From positions 124,001 through 188,000 of the forward strand of contig NZ_JAAWWP010000012.1 of NCBI RefSeq assembly GCF_012273655.1: a DNA stretch of 64,000 bases, written 5' to 3'. The translations under genes and the position numbers were made by a program. The notes beneath the pieces were generated by a model. The model had not been told where the DNA came from and ran no database searches. It worked only from the letters and a program-made list of their open reading frames with translations. Below are positions 8,720 through 18,375 of this stretch, piece after piece (within the stretch, counting starts at the first letter, position 1; each line of letters opens with the position of its first letter). Origin of the DNA: Streptomyces physcomitrii (GTDB taxonomy: Bacteria; Actinomycetota; Actinomycetes; Streptomycetales; Streptomycetaceae).

Positions 8720-11700
8720 ATGCAATCACGAATACGCAAGAGAGTGGCCCTTGCGGGAGCCCTCGCGGGACTTCTCGCGACATTTGTGGGAACGGCGGGT
8801 TCGGCCCAGGCCGAGGACCCCGCGGCCGAGGAGGGCACGACCGTCGGCAAGGTGACGGGCTTCGAGGCGAAGGGCTCCGTCTACCAGCTGTCGGCGGGCG
8901 CGGCGAAGGCCCGCGTCAGCTTCGTCGACAAGGAGACCTTCCGGATCGAACTCGCCCCGGACGGCACCTTCACCGATCCGACCGGCAAGGACATCGTGCA
9001 GCCGCAGGGCAAGCCCCCGGCGACCCGGTGGAAGGAGAAGGGCGACCGCTACGAGCTGAGCACCGGCGCGGTCACCCTGCGGGCCTACAAGTCCCCGCTG
9101 CGCTTCGCGCTCCACCGGGCCGACGGCAGCAAGGTCTGGGAGGAGACCAAGGGCCTCACCTGGACCGAGGACAGCACCACCCAGACCCTCGACCGCGGGG
9201 CCAGGGAGCAGTTCTACGGCGCCGGAATGCAGAACGGCCGCGGCAACACCTCGCACCGGGGCCAGCGGGTCGAGGTCGGCGTCGACTACAACTGGGACGA
9301 CGGCGGGCACCCCAACTCGGTGCCCTTCTACCTCTCCTCGGCCGGGTACGGCGTCTTCCGCAACACCTACGCGCCGAACACGTACACCTTCGACGAACCG
9401 GTCACCGCGGCCGCGAAGGAGAAGCGCTTCGACGCCTACTACTTCGCGGGCGACACCGCCAAGGACGTCATCGGCGACTACACCCAGCTCACCGGGAAGC
9501 CGTTCCTGCCGCCGATCTACGGACTGGAGATCGGCGACTCGGACTGCTACCTGCACAACGCCAACCGGGGCGAGCGGCACACCCTGGACTCGCTGAAGGT
9601 CGCCGACAAGTACCTGGAGAACGACCTCCCGCTCGGCTGGATGCTGGTCAACGACGGCTACGGCTGCGGCTACGAGAACCTCGCCGAGACCGGTGCGGGC
9701 ATGAAGGAGCGCAAGGCGGAACTCGGGATGTGGACCGAGGACGGCCTCGACAAGCTCGCCGACCAGGTCAAGGCGGGCCAGCGGGTCGCCAAGCTGGACG
9801 TCGCCTGGGTCGGCGACGGCTACAAGTTCGCCCTCGACGGCTGCAAGGACGCCTACAAGGGCATCGAGGACAACAGCGACGCCCGCGGCTTCACCTGGGC
9901 ACCCGAGGCCTGGGCCGGCGCCCAGCGCTGCGGGGTGCAGTGGTCCGGCGACCAGTCCGGCAGCTGGGAGAACATCCGCTTCCAGATCCCGACCTACGCG
10001 GGCGCCACCATGTCCGGGCTCGCCTACACCACCGGCGACGTGGACGGGATCTTCGGCGGCAGCCCCAAGACGTACGTCCGCGATCTGCAGTGGAAGTCGC
10101 TGCTGCCGATGACGATGACCATGGACGGCTGGGCGCCCAGCGACAAGCAGCCCTACGTCCACGGGGAGCCCTACACCGCCATCAACCGCAAGTACCAGAA
10201 GCTGCACGAGGCGCTGCTGCCGTATCTGTACTCCTACGCCCATGAGGCCACCGAGACCGGCGTGGGCGCGGTCCGCCCGCTCGCCCTCGAATACCCCGAG
10301 GACCCGAAGGCCGCGACCGACGCCGCCAAGTACGAGTTCCTGACCGGCGAGGACCTGCTCGTCGCCCCGGTCTACGAGGACACCGACGTACGCGACGGGA
10401 TCTATCTGCCGAAGGGCACCTGGACCGACTACTGGACCGGCCGGACCTACCAGGGCCCGACCACGCTGAACGGCTACAACGCCCCGCTCGACACCCTGCC
10501 GATGTTCGTCAAGGCCGGTGCGACGGTGCCGATGTGGCCCGGCATCAGGTCCTACCGGGACCGCGGCCCCGAGGACCAGGTCGCCTGGGACGTCTACCCG
10601 CAGGGCAGGTCCTCCTTCACGCTCTACGAGGACGACGGCGTCACCCGCGAGCACCGGGACGGCAAGTCCTCCACCCAGCGGGTCCAGGTGCGCGCCCCGC
10701 GGCAGGGCGGCGGCGACATCCGCCTCGACGTGGGCGCCGCCGAGGGCTCTTTCGACGGCAAGGCGGAGCAGCGGCCGTACTCCTTCAGCCTGCACACCTC
10801 CGACGCGCCGAGCGCGGTGCGGATCGGCGGGCACCGGCTGCGCGACCTCGGTTCCGCGGCGGCGTACGAGAAGGCCGAGGAGGGCTGGTACTACGACCGG
10901 GACGACCGGGCCGGGGTGATCCGCGTCAAGACCGCGCCCCGCTCCACCGGCCGCCCCTTCACCCTGTACGCCGAGGACACCAGCGCGGTCGGCGGCAAGG
11001 TGCCGGGCGCCGGTGCGGGCGTCAGCGCCCCCTCCGGCCAGGAGATCCCGGTGGGCACCGCCTCCACCGTCCGCTTCGGCGTGACGGCGGGCACCCGGGA
11101 CGCCACCGGGGTGCGGCTCGCCCTCGACCTCCCGGAGGGCTGGCGGGCCGAGCCGCTGAAGGACCTCCGGCGGATCCCCGCGGGCACCACCGCCACGGTG
11201 GACGTGAAGGTCACCCCGCCCGCCGACGCCGAGTCCGGCGAGCGCACCCTCAAGGTCCGCGCCCGCTACACGGCCGCCGGCCAGGACCGCGCGGTCTCCG
11301 GCGCCTTCGGGGTCGCCGCGGTGCCGAAGCCGCCGAAGGGCGACACCTGGGCCGGCGACCTGGAGTGGCTGACCGACACCAACGGCTACGGGCCCGCCGA
11401 GCGCGACCAGAGCAACGGCGAGTCCGCGGCCGGTGACGGCAGGACCCTCAGCCTCGCGGGCAAGAGCTACGAGAAGGGGATCGGCACCCACGCGAACTCC
11501 GACATCGAGGTCCACCTCGGCGGCCGGTGCTCCCGCTTCACCGCGGACGTGGGCATCGACGACGAGATCAAGGACTACGGCGAGGTGGCCTTCTCCGTGG
11601 AGGCCGACGGCAAGGTGCTGTGGACCTCGCCGAAGCTCACCGGGACCTCGGACACCGTCCCGGTCGACCTGGACGTGACCGGCGCCCGGCACGTCCGCCT

Positions 11701-11776
11701 GAAGGTCACCGACACCGACAAGAAGAAGACCGGCGACCACGGCGACTGGGCGGCGGCCAAGTTCCACTGCGCATAA
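8720..11776 (+). CDS. Secreted glycoside hydrolase family 31 with NEW3 and NPCBM domains
   Basis: A 1018-residue exported glycosidase. Residues 1-31 form a signal peptide (basic start, hydrophobic core, cleavage near SAQA). A GH31 beta-sandwich and barrel follow: nucleophile Asp360 in KLDVAWVGDG and acid/base Asp411 in WSGDQSGSWENIRF. C-terminal beta domains reach about residue 760. Next comes a NEW3 immunoglobulin-like domain (about 775-870) and an NPCBM carbohydrate-binding domain (about 878-1018, from TWAGDLEWL). GH31 includes alpha-glucosidases, alpha-xylosidases, alpha-galactosidases and glucanotransferases; the specificity cannot be read here. It has no sugar-transport neighbours and looks like a single-gene insertion between mshC and the PAC2 gene. 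Confidence 0.9.
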   Translation: MQSRIRKRVALAGALAGLLATFVGTAGSAQAEDPAAEEGTTVGKVTGFEAKGSVYQLSAGAAKARVSFVDKETFRIELAPDGTFTDPTGKDIVQPQGKPPATRWKEKGDRYELSTGAVTLRAYKSPLRFALHRADGSKVWEETKGLTWTEDSTTQTLDRGAREQFYGAGMQNGRGNTSHRGQRVEVGVDYNWDDGGHPNSVPFYLSSAGYGVFRNTYAPNTYTFDEPVTAAAKEKRFDAYYFAGDTAKDVIGDYTQLTGKPFLPPIYGLEIGDSDCYLHNANRGERHTLDSLKVADKYLENDLPLGWMLVNDGYGCGYENLAETGAGMKERKAELGMWTEDGLDKLADQVKAGQRVAKLDVAWVGDGYKFALDGCKDAYKGIEDNSDARGFTWAPEAWAGAQRCGVQWSGDQSGSWENIRFQIPTYAGATMSGLAYTTGDVDGIFGGSPKTYVRDLQWKSLLPMTMTMDGWAPSDKQPYVHGEPYTAINRKYQKLHEALLPYLYSYAHEATETGVGAVRPLALEYPEDPKAATDAAKYEFLTGEDLLVAPVYEDTDVRDGIYLPKGTWTDYWTGRTYQGPTTLNGYNAPLDTLPMFVKAGATVPMWPGIRSYRDRGPEDQVAWDVYPQGRSSFTLYEDDGVTREHRDGKSSTQRVQVRAPRQGGGDIRLDVGAAEGSFDGKAEQRPYSFSLHTSDAPSAVRIGGHRLRDLGSAAAYEKAEEGWYYDRDDRAGVIRVKTAPRSTGRPFTLYAEDTSAVGGKVPGAGAGVSAPSGQEIPVGTASTVRFGVTAGTRDATGVRLALDLPEGWRAEPLKDLRRIPAGTTATVDVKVTPPADAESGERTLKVRARYTAAGQDRAVSGAFGVAAVPKPPKGDTWAGDLEWLTDTNGYGPAERDQSNGESAAGDGRTLSLAGKSYEKGIGTHANSDIEVHLGGRCSRFTADVGIDDEIKDYGEVAFSVEADGKVLWTSPKLTGTSDTVPVDLDVTGARHVRLKVTDTDKKKTGDHGDWAAAKFHCA

Positions 11777-11793
11777 GGGAGTTCGCGCACAGA

Positions 11794-11836
11794 GCGGCGG
11801 GGGGGGGGGGGGGGCCCCCCCCCCCCCCCCCGCCGC
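11794..11836. terminator. G16/C17 homopolymer hairpin between convergent genes
   Basis: A run of 16 G directly followed by 17 C, extended by GCGGC on the left and GCCGC on the right, forms an almost loopless stem of about 20 bp. It lies between the GH31 stop (11776) and the end of the convergent PAC2 gene (11871), so it probably stops transcription from both sides. The exact run lengths are a likely sequencing weak point. Confidence 0.65.
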
Positions 11837-11870
11837 CGTGTCGTCGTCCCGGCTCGGCCCTCCCCGGGGC

Positions 11871-12905
11871 TCAGTCCTCCGGCGGTTCCTCCGGGCCCGG
11901 GCCCGAACCGGACCCGCCGGACCCGGAACCCGGCCCGGACCCGCCCTCGTCCTCCGCGGACGGCTTCGGCGAGCGCGGCGGCCTGGCCCGGCCGCCCGGG
12001 CCGGTGTCCCGCAGATACGGGGAGGTCTCGCCGCTCTCGGTGGCGTGGCCGCCCGCCGCCGGACCGCCGTCCCTGCGGCGCAGATAGCGCTCGAACTCGC
12101 GGGCGATGGCCTCCCCGGAGGCCTCCGGCAGCTCCGCGGTGTCCCGGGCCTCCTCCAGGGACTGCACGTACTCGGCGACCTCGCTGTCCTCGGCCGCCAG
12201 CTGGTCGACGCCGAGCTGCCAGGCGCGGGCGTCCTCGGCCAGCTCGCCCAGCGGGATTCGCAGGTCGATCAGGTCCTCCAGGCGGTTCAGGAGCGCCAGG
12301 GTCGCCTTCGGGTTCGGCGGCTGGGAGACGTAGTGCGGGACCGCCGCCCACAGGCTCACGGCGGGGACCCCGGCGTGCGTGCAGGCCTCCTGGAGGATGC
12401 CGACGATCCCGGTGGGGCCCTCGTAGCGGGTCTCCTCCAGGTTCATGGTGCGGGCCAGGTCGGTGTCGGAGGTCACCCCGCTGACCGGCACCGGCCGGGT
12501 GTGCGGGGTGTCGCCGAGCAGCGCGCCGAGGACGACCACCAGCTCCACGCCCAACTCATGGGCGAAGCCGAGGAGTTCGTTGCAGAACGAACGCCAGCGC
12601 ATGGACGGTTCGATACCGCGCACCAGGACCAGGTCACGGGGCTTGTCGCCACCGACGCGGACCACGGACAGCCGGGTCGTCGGCCAGGTGATCTTGCGGG
12701 CGCCGTTCTCCAGGAAGACCGTGGGGCGGTTGACCTGGAAGTCGTAGTAGTCCTCGGCGTCCAGCGCCGCGAAGACCTCGCCCTTGAACTCCTTCTCCAG
12801 ATGCGCGACCGCGGTGGAGGCAGCGTCACCGGCATCGTTCCAGCCCTCGAACGCGGCCACCATGACCGGGTCGACCAGCTCGGGAACCCCCTCGAGCTCG
12901 ATCAC
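11871..12905 (-). CDS. parJ: PAC2-family protein, probable ParJ
   Basis: A 344-residue PAC2 (proteasome-assembly-chaperone-like) protein. The start VIELEGVPELVDPVMVAAFEGWNDAG and the VLGALLGDTPHTRP segment are typical of the actinobacterial family. The last 60 or so residues are Gly/Ser/Pro-rich and disordered. The S. coelicolor protein at this locus (SCO1662) was described as ParJ, which interacts with the partition ATPase ParA; the name here rests on family and position. GTG start at 12905 with AAGGAGG about seven bases upstream; a TAAGGT -10-like hexamer lies further upstream. Despite the fold, no direct link to the proteasome cluster is shown. Confidence 0.8.
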   Translation of the reverse strand: MIELEGVPELVDPVMVAAFEGWNDAGDAASTAVAHLEKEFKGEVFAALDAEDYYDFQVNRPTVFLENGARKITWPTTRLSVVRVGGDKPRDLVLVRGIEPSMRWRSFCNELLGFAHELGVELVVVLGALLGDTPHTRPVPVSGVTSDTDLARTMNLEETRYEGPTGIVGILQEACTHAGVPAVSLWAAVPHYVSQPPNPKATLALLNRLEDLIDLRIPLGELAEDARAWQLGVDQLAAEDSEVAEYVQSLEEARDTAELPEASGEAIAREFERYLRRRDGGPAAGGHATESGETSPYLRDTGPGGRARPPRSPKPSAEDEGGSGPGSGSGGSGSGPGPEEPPED

Positions 12906-13028
12906 CCAGCGCCTCCTTCCGACGTGCCCTCGTGTACGAGCCAACCTTACGGGCTCCGCGGCACTCGCTCCGCAGCTCCGCCTGGACAGGGGGCGGGTAC
13001 CCGGGCACACGCGCCGGGGGCCCGGCGC

Positions 13029-14087
13029 TCACTCCCACAGGGTGCTCGGGGCCTCCCGCCGCACCACCGGCGCGATCTCCTCGGCGAAGCGCCGCAGGGT
13101 CTCCCGCTGCTCAGGCCCGCCGAGGCCGAAGCCGTCCACGGCGACCGACTGGAGGTCGTGCCCGTAGAGCGCGTGGTAGCCGAGGATCTTGTCGATGATC
13201 TGCTGCGGCGAGCCGATGAGCTGCGGCCCTTCCCCGATGGCCTCCTCGATGGTGCGGTACGGGGTGTTGTAGCCCGCCTTCCCGGCGAGTTCGGGCTTGA
13301 AGGCCCGCCGCACGCCCGCCTCGTACAGCTCCTTGTAGCGGGAGACGGCCTGCTGCGAGCTGTCCGCGATCAGCAGTCCGCCGGAGCCCGCGGCGACCCG
13401 GGCCCGCGCCGGGTCGTGGCCGTACTCCGCGAAGCGCTCCCGGTAGTGCGCGATGAGCTTGGCGTAGGCCGCCCGGGGCTGGACGGCGTTGGCGGTGAAG
13501 AGCGGATCGCCGTGGCGGGCGGCGAGTTCGGTGGAGTGCAGGCTGGTCGCCGAGCCGTGCCAGATCCGCGGCGGGTCCCCGTAGGGCCGCGGCAGGGTGG
13601 TCGCCCCCTTCAGCGGTGGCCGGAACTCGCCGGTCCAGTCGACGCCTTCCTCGCGCCAGAGCCTGCGCAGGAGTGCGTACTTCTCGCGCTGGAGGTCCCA
13701 CTGGCGCTCCTCGTCGAGCCCGAAGAGCGCGAAGTGGCCCGCCTCCGCACCCTTGCCGACGACGAGTTCGACCCGGCCGCGGGAGAGCTGGTCCACGGTG
13801 GCGTAGTCCTCGGCGACCCGGACCGGGTCGAGGACGGCGAGCACCGTGACGCCGGTCAGCAGGCGGATGCGGGTGGTGCGCGCGGCGAGCGCGCCGAGCA
13901 CCACGGTGGGGCTGGAGGAGAGGAAGGGCCCGGCGTGCCGCTCGCCGACCGCGAAGGCCTCGAAGCCGAGCCGCTCGGCCTCCTCGCCGAGCGCCACCAC
14001 CTCGGCCAGGCGGTCGGCGGGGGAGGGGAGTTCGCCGGTCAGCGGGTGCGGGGCGTGGCTGACGAGCGAGAGCAGCTGGAACTTCAC
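13029..14087 (-). CDS. LLM-class flavin-dependent oxidoreductase
   Basis: A 352-residue luciferase-like monooxygenase. It begins KFQLLSLVSHAPHP and carries GVTVLAVLDPVRVAEDYA and GRVELVVGKGAE, typical of the FMN-dependent bacterial-luciferase fold. Substrate unknown; this subgroup differs from the F420-like protein at 1747. GTG start at 14087 with GGAAGGA just upstream. It is on the same strand as the PAC2 gene (123 bases apart) and lies beyond the terminator that ends the glycerol operon. Confidence 0.85.
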   Translation of the reverse strand: MKFQLLSLVSHAPHPLTGELPSPADRLAEVVALGEEAERLGFEAFAVGERHAGPFLSSSPTVVLGALAARTTRIRLLTGVTVLAVLDPVRVAEDYATVDQLSRGRVELVVGKGAEAGHFALFGLDEERQWDLQREKYALLRRLWREEGVDWTGEFRPPLKGATTLPRPYGDPPRIWHGSATSLHSTELAARHGDPLFTANAVQPRAAYAKLIAHYRERFAEYGHDPARARVAAGSGGLLIADSSQQAVSRYKELYEAGVRRAFKPELAGKAGYNTPYRTIEEAIGEGPQLIGSPQQIIDKILGYHALYGHDLQSVAVDGFGLGGPEQRETLRRFAEEIAPVVRREAPSTLWE

Positions 14088-14284
14088 CGGGTTTCCTTCC
14101 GCCGGGCGGCCCCCGCCGGGGGCGGCGGACGGGACGCCTCCACCCTCACTCCGGCCCGTTGCGGGCGGATGTACGGCGTATGGCGGGGCCCGGCCGCCGG
14201 ACGCACTGCCCGACCGCACCGAATCGCCCGGACAGCACCGCCAGGGACTTCCTCCGGATCGCGGGCCCGGCCCGAGCCGGAAAA

Positions 14285-14324
14285 GGCCCGAGGGGCCGCC
14301 ACCGAAGTGGCCGCCCCTCGGGCC
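14285..14324 (-). terminator. Terminator of the glycerol operon
   Basis: A 12-bp perfect outer stem (GGCCCGAGGGGC paired with 14313-14324) plus a four-bp inner stem (CCAC/GTGG) with a CGAA loop, starting 22 bases after the glpD stop. Confidence 0.8.
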
Positions 14325-14345
14325 CTGTTGCCGAGAGCCTGCCGC

Positions 14346-15950
14346 TCAGCGGCGCAGCAGGTTCTCCACCTTGCCGCGGATGTCCTCGGTGTCGAGGCCG
14401 CGGATGGTCAGGGTGGTGCGGCGGCGCAGGACGTCCTCCGCGGTCTCGGCCCACTCGTGGTCGCGGGCGTAGGCGACCTGGGCCCAGATCTCCGGGGCGT
14501 CCGGGTGGATGCGCTCGGCCAGTTCGGGGCGCTCCTCTGCCAGGCGCGCGATGTCCAGGGCCAGCGAACCGTAGTGGGTGGCCAGGTGCTTGGCGGTGTC
14601 GGCGGCCATCCGCGGGCCCGGGGCGGGGCCGTCCACGAGCAGCCGGTGGGTGACGGCGCGCGGGTTGGCGATGCCCGGCAGCGGCAGCCGCTTGGGCAGC
14701 TGGGACTGCGGTTCCATGTCCTCGCCGAGCGGCCGCCCGGGCAGCGTGGCGAGCTTGTTCATCACGGTGCGGCCGATGTGCCGGAAGGTGGTCCACTTGC
14801 CGCCCGCCACCGAGAGCATCCCGCCGGGACCCTCGGTGACCACGGTCTCCCGCTTGGCCTTGGAGGTGTCGCCGGGCCCGCCGGGCAGCACCCGCAGTCC
14901 GGCGAAGGCGTACGTCATCAGCTCGCGCTTGAGCTGGTTGTCGCGGACCGAGAAGGCGGCCTCGTCGAGTATCTGGTCGATGTCGCCCTCGGTCACCGCC
15001 ACCTCGCCGGGGTCGCCCTCGAACTCCTCGTCGGTGGTGCCGAGCAGGAGCATGTCCTCCCAGGGCAGGGCGAAGGTGATGCGGTACTTGTCGATCGGGG
15101 TGGCGAGCGCGGCACGCCAGGGGGCGGTCCGCTTGAGGACCAGGTGGGCGCCCTTGGAGAGCCGGATCGAGGGGGCCGCGTCCGGGTTCTCCATCCGGCG
15201 CAGGTGGTCCACCCAGGGCCCGGTGGCGTTGAGCACCAGGCGCGCCTGCACCCCGAACTCGGCGCCGTCCACGCGGTCCCGCAGCTCGGCGCCGCTGACC
15301 CGGCCGCGGGTGAAGCGCAGCCCGGTGACCTCGGCGTGGTTGAGGACGACGGCGCCCGCCTCGGCGGCGGCGCGCACCGTCATCAGGGCCATCCGCGCGT
15401 CGTTCATCTGGTCGTCGCCGTAGACCGCCACGGCCTTGAGGCCCTCGGTGCGCAGCTCGGGGACGTCCTGCTGGGCCTTCGCGGGGCTCAGCAGATGGCC
15501 GACGCCGTCACCGAAGGCGGAGAGCGCGGAGTAGGCGAAGACCCCGGCGCCGAGCTTGGCGGCGCCGTGCGGGCCGCCCTTGTAGACGGGCAGGTAGAAG
15601 GTGAGCGGGTTGGCCAGGTGCGGGGCGACCTGGCGGGAGACGGCCCGCCGCTCGAAGTGGTTCTCGGCGACCAGCCTGACCGCGCCGGTCTGCAGGTAGC
15701 GCAGACCGCCGTGGAGCAGTTTGGAGGAGGCGGACGAGGTGGCGCCGGCGAAGTCGCCGGCGTCCACCAGGGCCACCCGCAGACCCGACTGTGCGGCGTG
15801 CCAGGCGGTGGAGATGCCCAGGATGCCGCCGCCGATCACCAGGAGGTCGAAGGTCGCCGCGGACAGGCGCTCCCGGGTCTCGGCCCGTTCCGGCCGGGAA
15901 CCCGCAGTCGGGCGCGTTCCGGGTGCGGGAACGCTCTGCAGGGTGGTCAT
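14346..15950 (-). CDS. glpD: Glycerol-3-phosphate dehydrogenase (FAD, aerobic)
   Basis: A 534-residue membrane-associated flavoenzyme oxidising sn-glycerol 3-phosphate to dihydroxyacetone phosphate and passing electrons to quinone. The FAD-binding GGGILG is at about residues 40-45, followed by SSASSKLLHGGLRYL and, later, SVAGGKWTTFRHIG, both family signatures. Full length. ATG at 15950 with GAGGAG about ten bases upstream. It is the last gene of glpF-glpK-glpD, 43 bases after glpK, and is followed by a strong terminator. Expected to be glycerol-induced under GylR. Confidence 0.95.
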   Translation of the reverse strand: MTTLQSVPAPGTRPTAGSRPERAETRERLSAATFDLLVIGGGILGISTAWHAAQSGLRVALVDAGDFAGATSSASSKLLHGGLRYLQTGAVRLVAENHFERRAVSRQVAPHLANPLTFYLPVYKGGPHGAAKLGAGVFAYSALSAFGDGVGHLLSPAKAQQDVPELRTEGLKAVAVYGDDQMNDARMALMTVRAAAEAGAVVLNHAEVTGLRFTRGRVSGAELRDRVDGAEFGVQARLVLNATGPWVDHLRRMENPDAAPSIRLSKGAHLVLKRTAPWRAALATPIDKYRITFALPWEDMLLLGTTDEEFEGDPGEVAVTEGDIDQILDEAAFSVRDNQLKRELMTYAFAGLRVLPGGPGDTSKAKRETVVTEGPGGMLSVAGGKWTTFRHIGRTVMNKLATLPGRPLGEDMEPQSQLPKRLPLPGIANPRAVTHRLLVDGPAPGPRMAADTAKHLATHYGSLALDIARLAEERPELAERIHPDAPEIWAQVAYARDHEWAETAEDVLRRRTTLTIRGLDTEDIRGKVENLLRR

Positions 15951-15993
15951 GTGTCCAACTCCTCTAGTGCTACTGAGAGTTGCCGACCTGCGG

Positions 15994-17547
15994 TCAGCTC
16001 TCGTCGTCGAGCCAGCCCATGGTCCGCTCCACGGCCTTGAGCCAGCTCTTGTACTCGCGCTCGCGGGTCTCCGCGTCCATGCGGGGGGTCCACTCGGCGG
16101 CGCGGCGCCAGTTGGCGCGCAGCGCCTCGGTGTCCGGCCAGAAGCCGACGGCGAGGCCGGCGGCGTAGGCCGCTCCGAGGCAGGTGGTCTCGGCGACCAT
16201 CGGGCGCACCACGGGCGCGTCCAGGACGTCCGAGAGGGTCTGCATCAGCAGGTTGTTGGAGGTCATGCCGCCGTCGACCTTGAGCGTGGTCAGCTCGACG
16301 CCGGAGTCCTTGGTCATGGCGTCGGAGATCTCGCGGGTCTGCCAGGCGGTGGCCTCCAGCACGGCGCGCGCGATGTGCGCCTTGGTGACGTACCGGGTCA
16401 GTCCGGCGATCACCCCGCGGGCGTCCGAGCGCCAGTACGGGGCGAAGAGGCCGGAGAAGGCCGGGACGAAGTAGGCGCCGCCGTTGTCCTCGACGGAGGA
16501 GGCGAGCGTCTCGATCTCGGCGGCCGAGTTGATCAGGCCCATCTGGTCGCGCATCCACTGCACCAGGGAGCCGGTGACCGCGATGGAGCCCTCCAGGGCG
16601 TACACCGGCTTGTTGTCGCCGATCTGGTAGCCGACCGTGGTCAGCAGCCCCGAGTAGGAGTTGATCGCCTTCCCGCCGGTGTTGATCAGCATGAAGGTGC
16701 CGGTGCCGTACGTGGACTTGGCCTCGCCCTCGGCGAAACAGGTCTGGCCGAAGAGGGCCGCCTGCTGGTCGCCGAGCGCGGAGGCGACCGGTACCCCGCC
16801 GAGGAGTTCGCCGAGCGGGCCCCCGGTGACCTCGCCGTAGACCTCGGCGGAGGAGCGGATCTCGGGCAGGACCGCGGCCGGGACCTCCATCGAGGTGAGG
16901 ATCTTGTCGTCCCACTTCATGGTGTGGAGGTTCATCAGCATCGTGCGCGAGGCGTTGGTGACGTCGGTGACGTGCACGCCGCCCTGGGCGCCGCCGGTGA
17001 GGTTCCAGATGACCCAGGAGTCCATGGTGCCGAAGAGGATGTCCCCGGCCTCGGCGCGCTCGCGCAGCCCCTCGACGTTGTCGAGCAGCCAGCGGATCTT
17101 CGGTCCCGCGAAGTAGCTCGCGAGCGGCAGCCCGGTCTCGCGGCGGAAGCGGTCCTGGCCGACGTTGCGGCCGAGTTCCTTGCACAGGGCGTCGGTGCGG
17201 GTGTCCTGCCAGACGAGGGCGTTGTGCACCGGCTCACCGGTGTTCTTGTCCCAGAGCAGCGTCGTCTCGCGCTGGTTGGTGATGCCGATCGCCTTGATGT
17301 CGTCCCGGCCGATCCCGGCCTTCTGGATGGCTCCGGCCACGACTTCCTGGACATTGGTCCAGATCTCGGCCGCGTTGTGTTCGACCCAGCCCGGCTTGGG
17401 GAGGATCTGCTCGTGTTCTTTCTGGTCGACGGAGACGATGCGCCCGTCGCGGTCGAAGACGATGCAGCGGCTCGACGTCGTGCCCTGGTCGATGGCCGCG
17501 ATGAAGGGGCCGGTGCCGTGCGAGTTGCTGGCGGTCTGGTCGGTCAC
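15994..17547 (-). CDS. glpK: Glycerol kinase
   Basis: A 517-residue FGGY-family cytoplasmic kinase phosphorylating glycerol with ATP. It has the N-terminal phosphate-binding segment [35 protein letters not shown] and the C-terminal signature region around [17 protein letters not shown] start at 17547 with GAGGAG upstream. It lies 39 bases after glpF and 43 before glpD in one operon, so uptake, phosphorylation and oxidation are co-expressed. Confidence 0.96.
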   Translation of the reverse strand: MTDQTASNSHGTGPFIAAIDQGTTSSRCIVFDRDGRIVSVDQKEHEQILPKPGWVEHNAAEIWTNVQEVVAGAIQKAGIGRDDIKAIGITNQRETTLLWDKNTGEPVHNALVWQDTRTDALCKELGRNVGQDRFRRETGLPLASYFAGPKIRWLLDNVEGLRERAEAGDILFGTMDSWVIWNLTGGAQGGVHVTDVTNASRTMLMNLHTMKWDDKILTSMEVPAAVLPEIRSSAEVYGEVTGGPLGELLGGVPVASALGDQQAALFGQTCFAEGEAKSTYGTGTFMLINTGGKAINSYSGLLTTVGYQIGDNKPVYALEGSIAVTGSLVQWMRDQMGLINSAAEIETLASSVEDNGGAYFVPAFSGLFAPYWRSDARGVIAGLTRYVTKAHIARAVLEATAWQTREISDAMTKDSGVELTTLKVDGGMTSNNLLMQTLSDVLDAPVVRPMVAETTCLGAAYAAGLAVGFWPDTEALRANWRRAAEWTPRMDAETREREYKSWLKAVERTMGWLDDES

Positions 17548-17586
17548 GGTGTGCTCCTCGGGTCGTGGTGCGGTCGCGGGGCGGGA

Positions 17587-18375
17587 TCAGGCGAAGGCGA
17601 GCTCGTAGAGTCCGCCCGCCAGGGCACCGCCGATGAGCGGGCCGACGACCGGGATCCAGGCGTAGCCCCAGTCCGAGCCGCCCTTGTTGGCCATGGGGAC
17701 CAGGGCGTGCACGATGCGCGGGCCGAGGTCGCGGACCGGGTTGATGGCGTACCCGGTCGGGCCACCGAGCGAGAGGCCGATGCCGACCACCACGAGGGCG
17801 GTGATGAGCACGCCGAGGACGCCGAGGCCCTTGCCCTCGTCGTTGAGGCCCTGGGTGAGGATGGCCAGGACCAGGACCACGGTCGCGATGATCTCGGTGA
17901 GGAGGTTCTGCACCGCGTTCCGGATCTCCGGACCGGTGGAGAAGATGCCGAGCACGGGGCCGGCCTGGGGTTCGAGGCGCTCGTCGACCATGCCCTCGGG
18001 GCCCGGGGTGCTGATGATCTCGGGGTCCGAGAGGTGGGCGCGGAACTGCCCGTAGTAGGCGACCCAGACCAGGGCGGCGCCGATCATCGCGCCGAGCAGC
18101 TGCGAGGCCAGGTAGAGCGGTACGTCGGACCACTCGGTGCCGCCCTGGATGGCGAGCCCGAGGGTGACCGCGGGGTTGAGGTGGGCGCCGGAGACACCGG
18201 CCGATATGTAGGCGCCGGTGAGCACCGCGAAGCCCCACCCGAAGGTGATGGCGAGCCAGCCCGCGTTCTGTGCCTTCGAGCGCTTGAGCGTGACGGCGGC
18301 GCAGACGCCGGCGCCGAGCAGGATGAGTACGGCGGTCCCGATGACCTCGCCGGTGAAGATGTCGGAGCTGGACAC
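17587..18375 (-). CDS. glpF: Glycerol uptake facilitator (aquaglyceroporin)
   Basis: A 262-residue major-intrinsic-protein channel with six membrane helices and two half-helices. The first pore motif is a standard NPA (HLNPAV). The second reads NPV ([10 protein letters not shown]), with the Arg-Asp of glycerol-type channels kept. GTG start at 18375 with AAAGGAG upstream. First gene of the glycerol operon. A TAGGGT -10 at 18476-18481 (minus strand) with a candidate GylR operator over its -35 region (18498-18517) is the probable inducible promoter. Confidence 0.94.
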   Translation of the reverse strand: MSSSDIFTGEVIGTAVLILLGAGVCAAVTLKRSKAQNAGWLAITFGWGFAVLTGAYISAGVSGAHLNPAVTLGLAIQGGTEWSDVPLYLASQLLGAMIGAALVWVAYYGQFRAHLSDPEIISTPGPEGMVDERLEPQAGPVLGIFSTGPEIRNAVQNLLTEIIATVVLVLAILTQGLNDEGKGLGVLGVLITALVVVGIGLSLGGPTGYAINPVRDLGPRIVHALVPMANKGGSDWGYAWIPVVGPLIGGALAGGLYELAFA

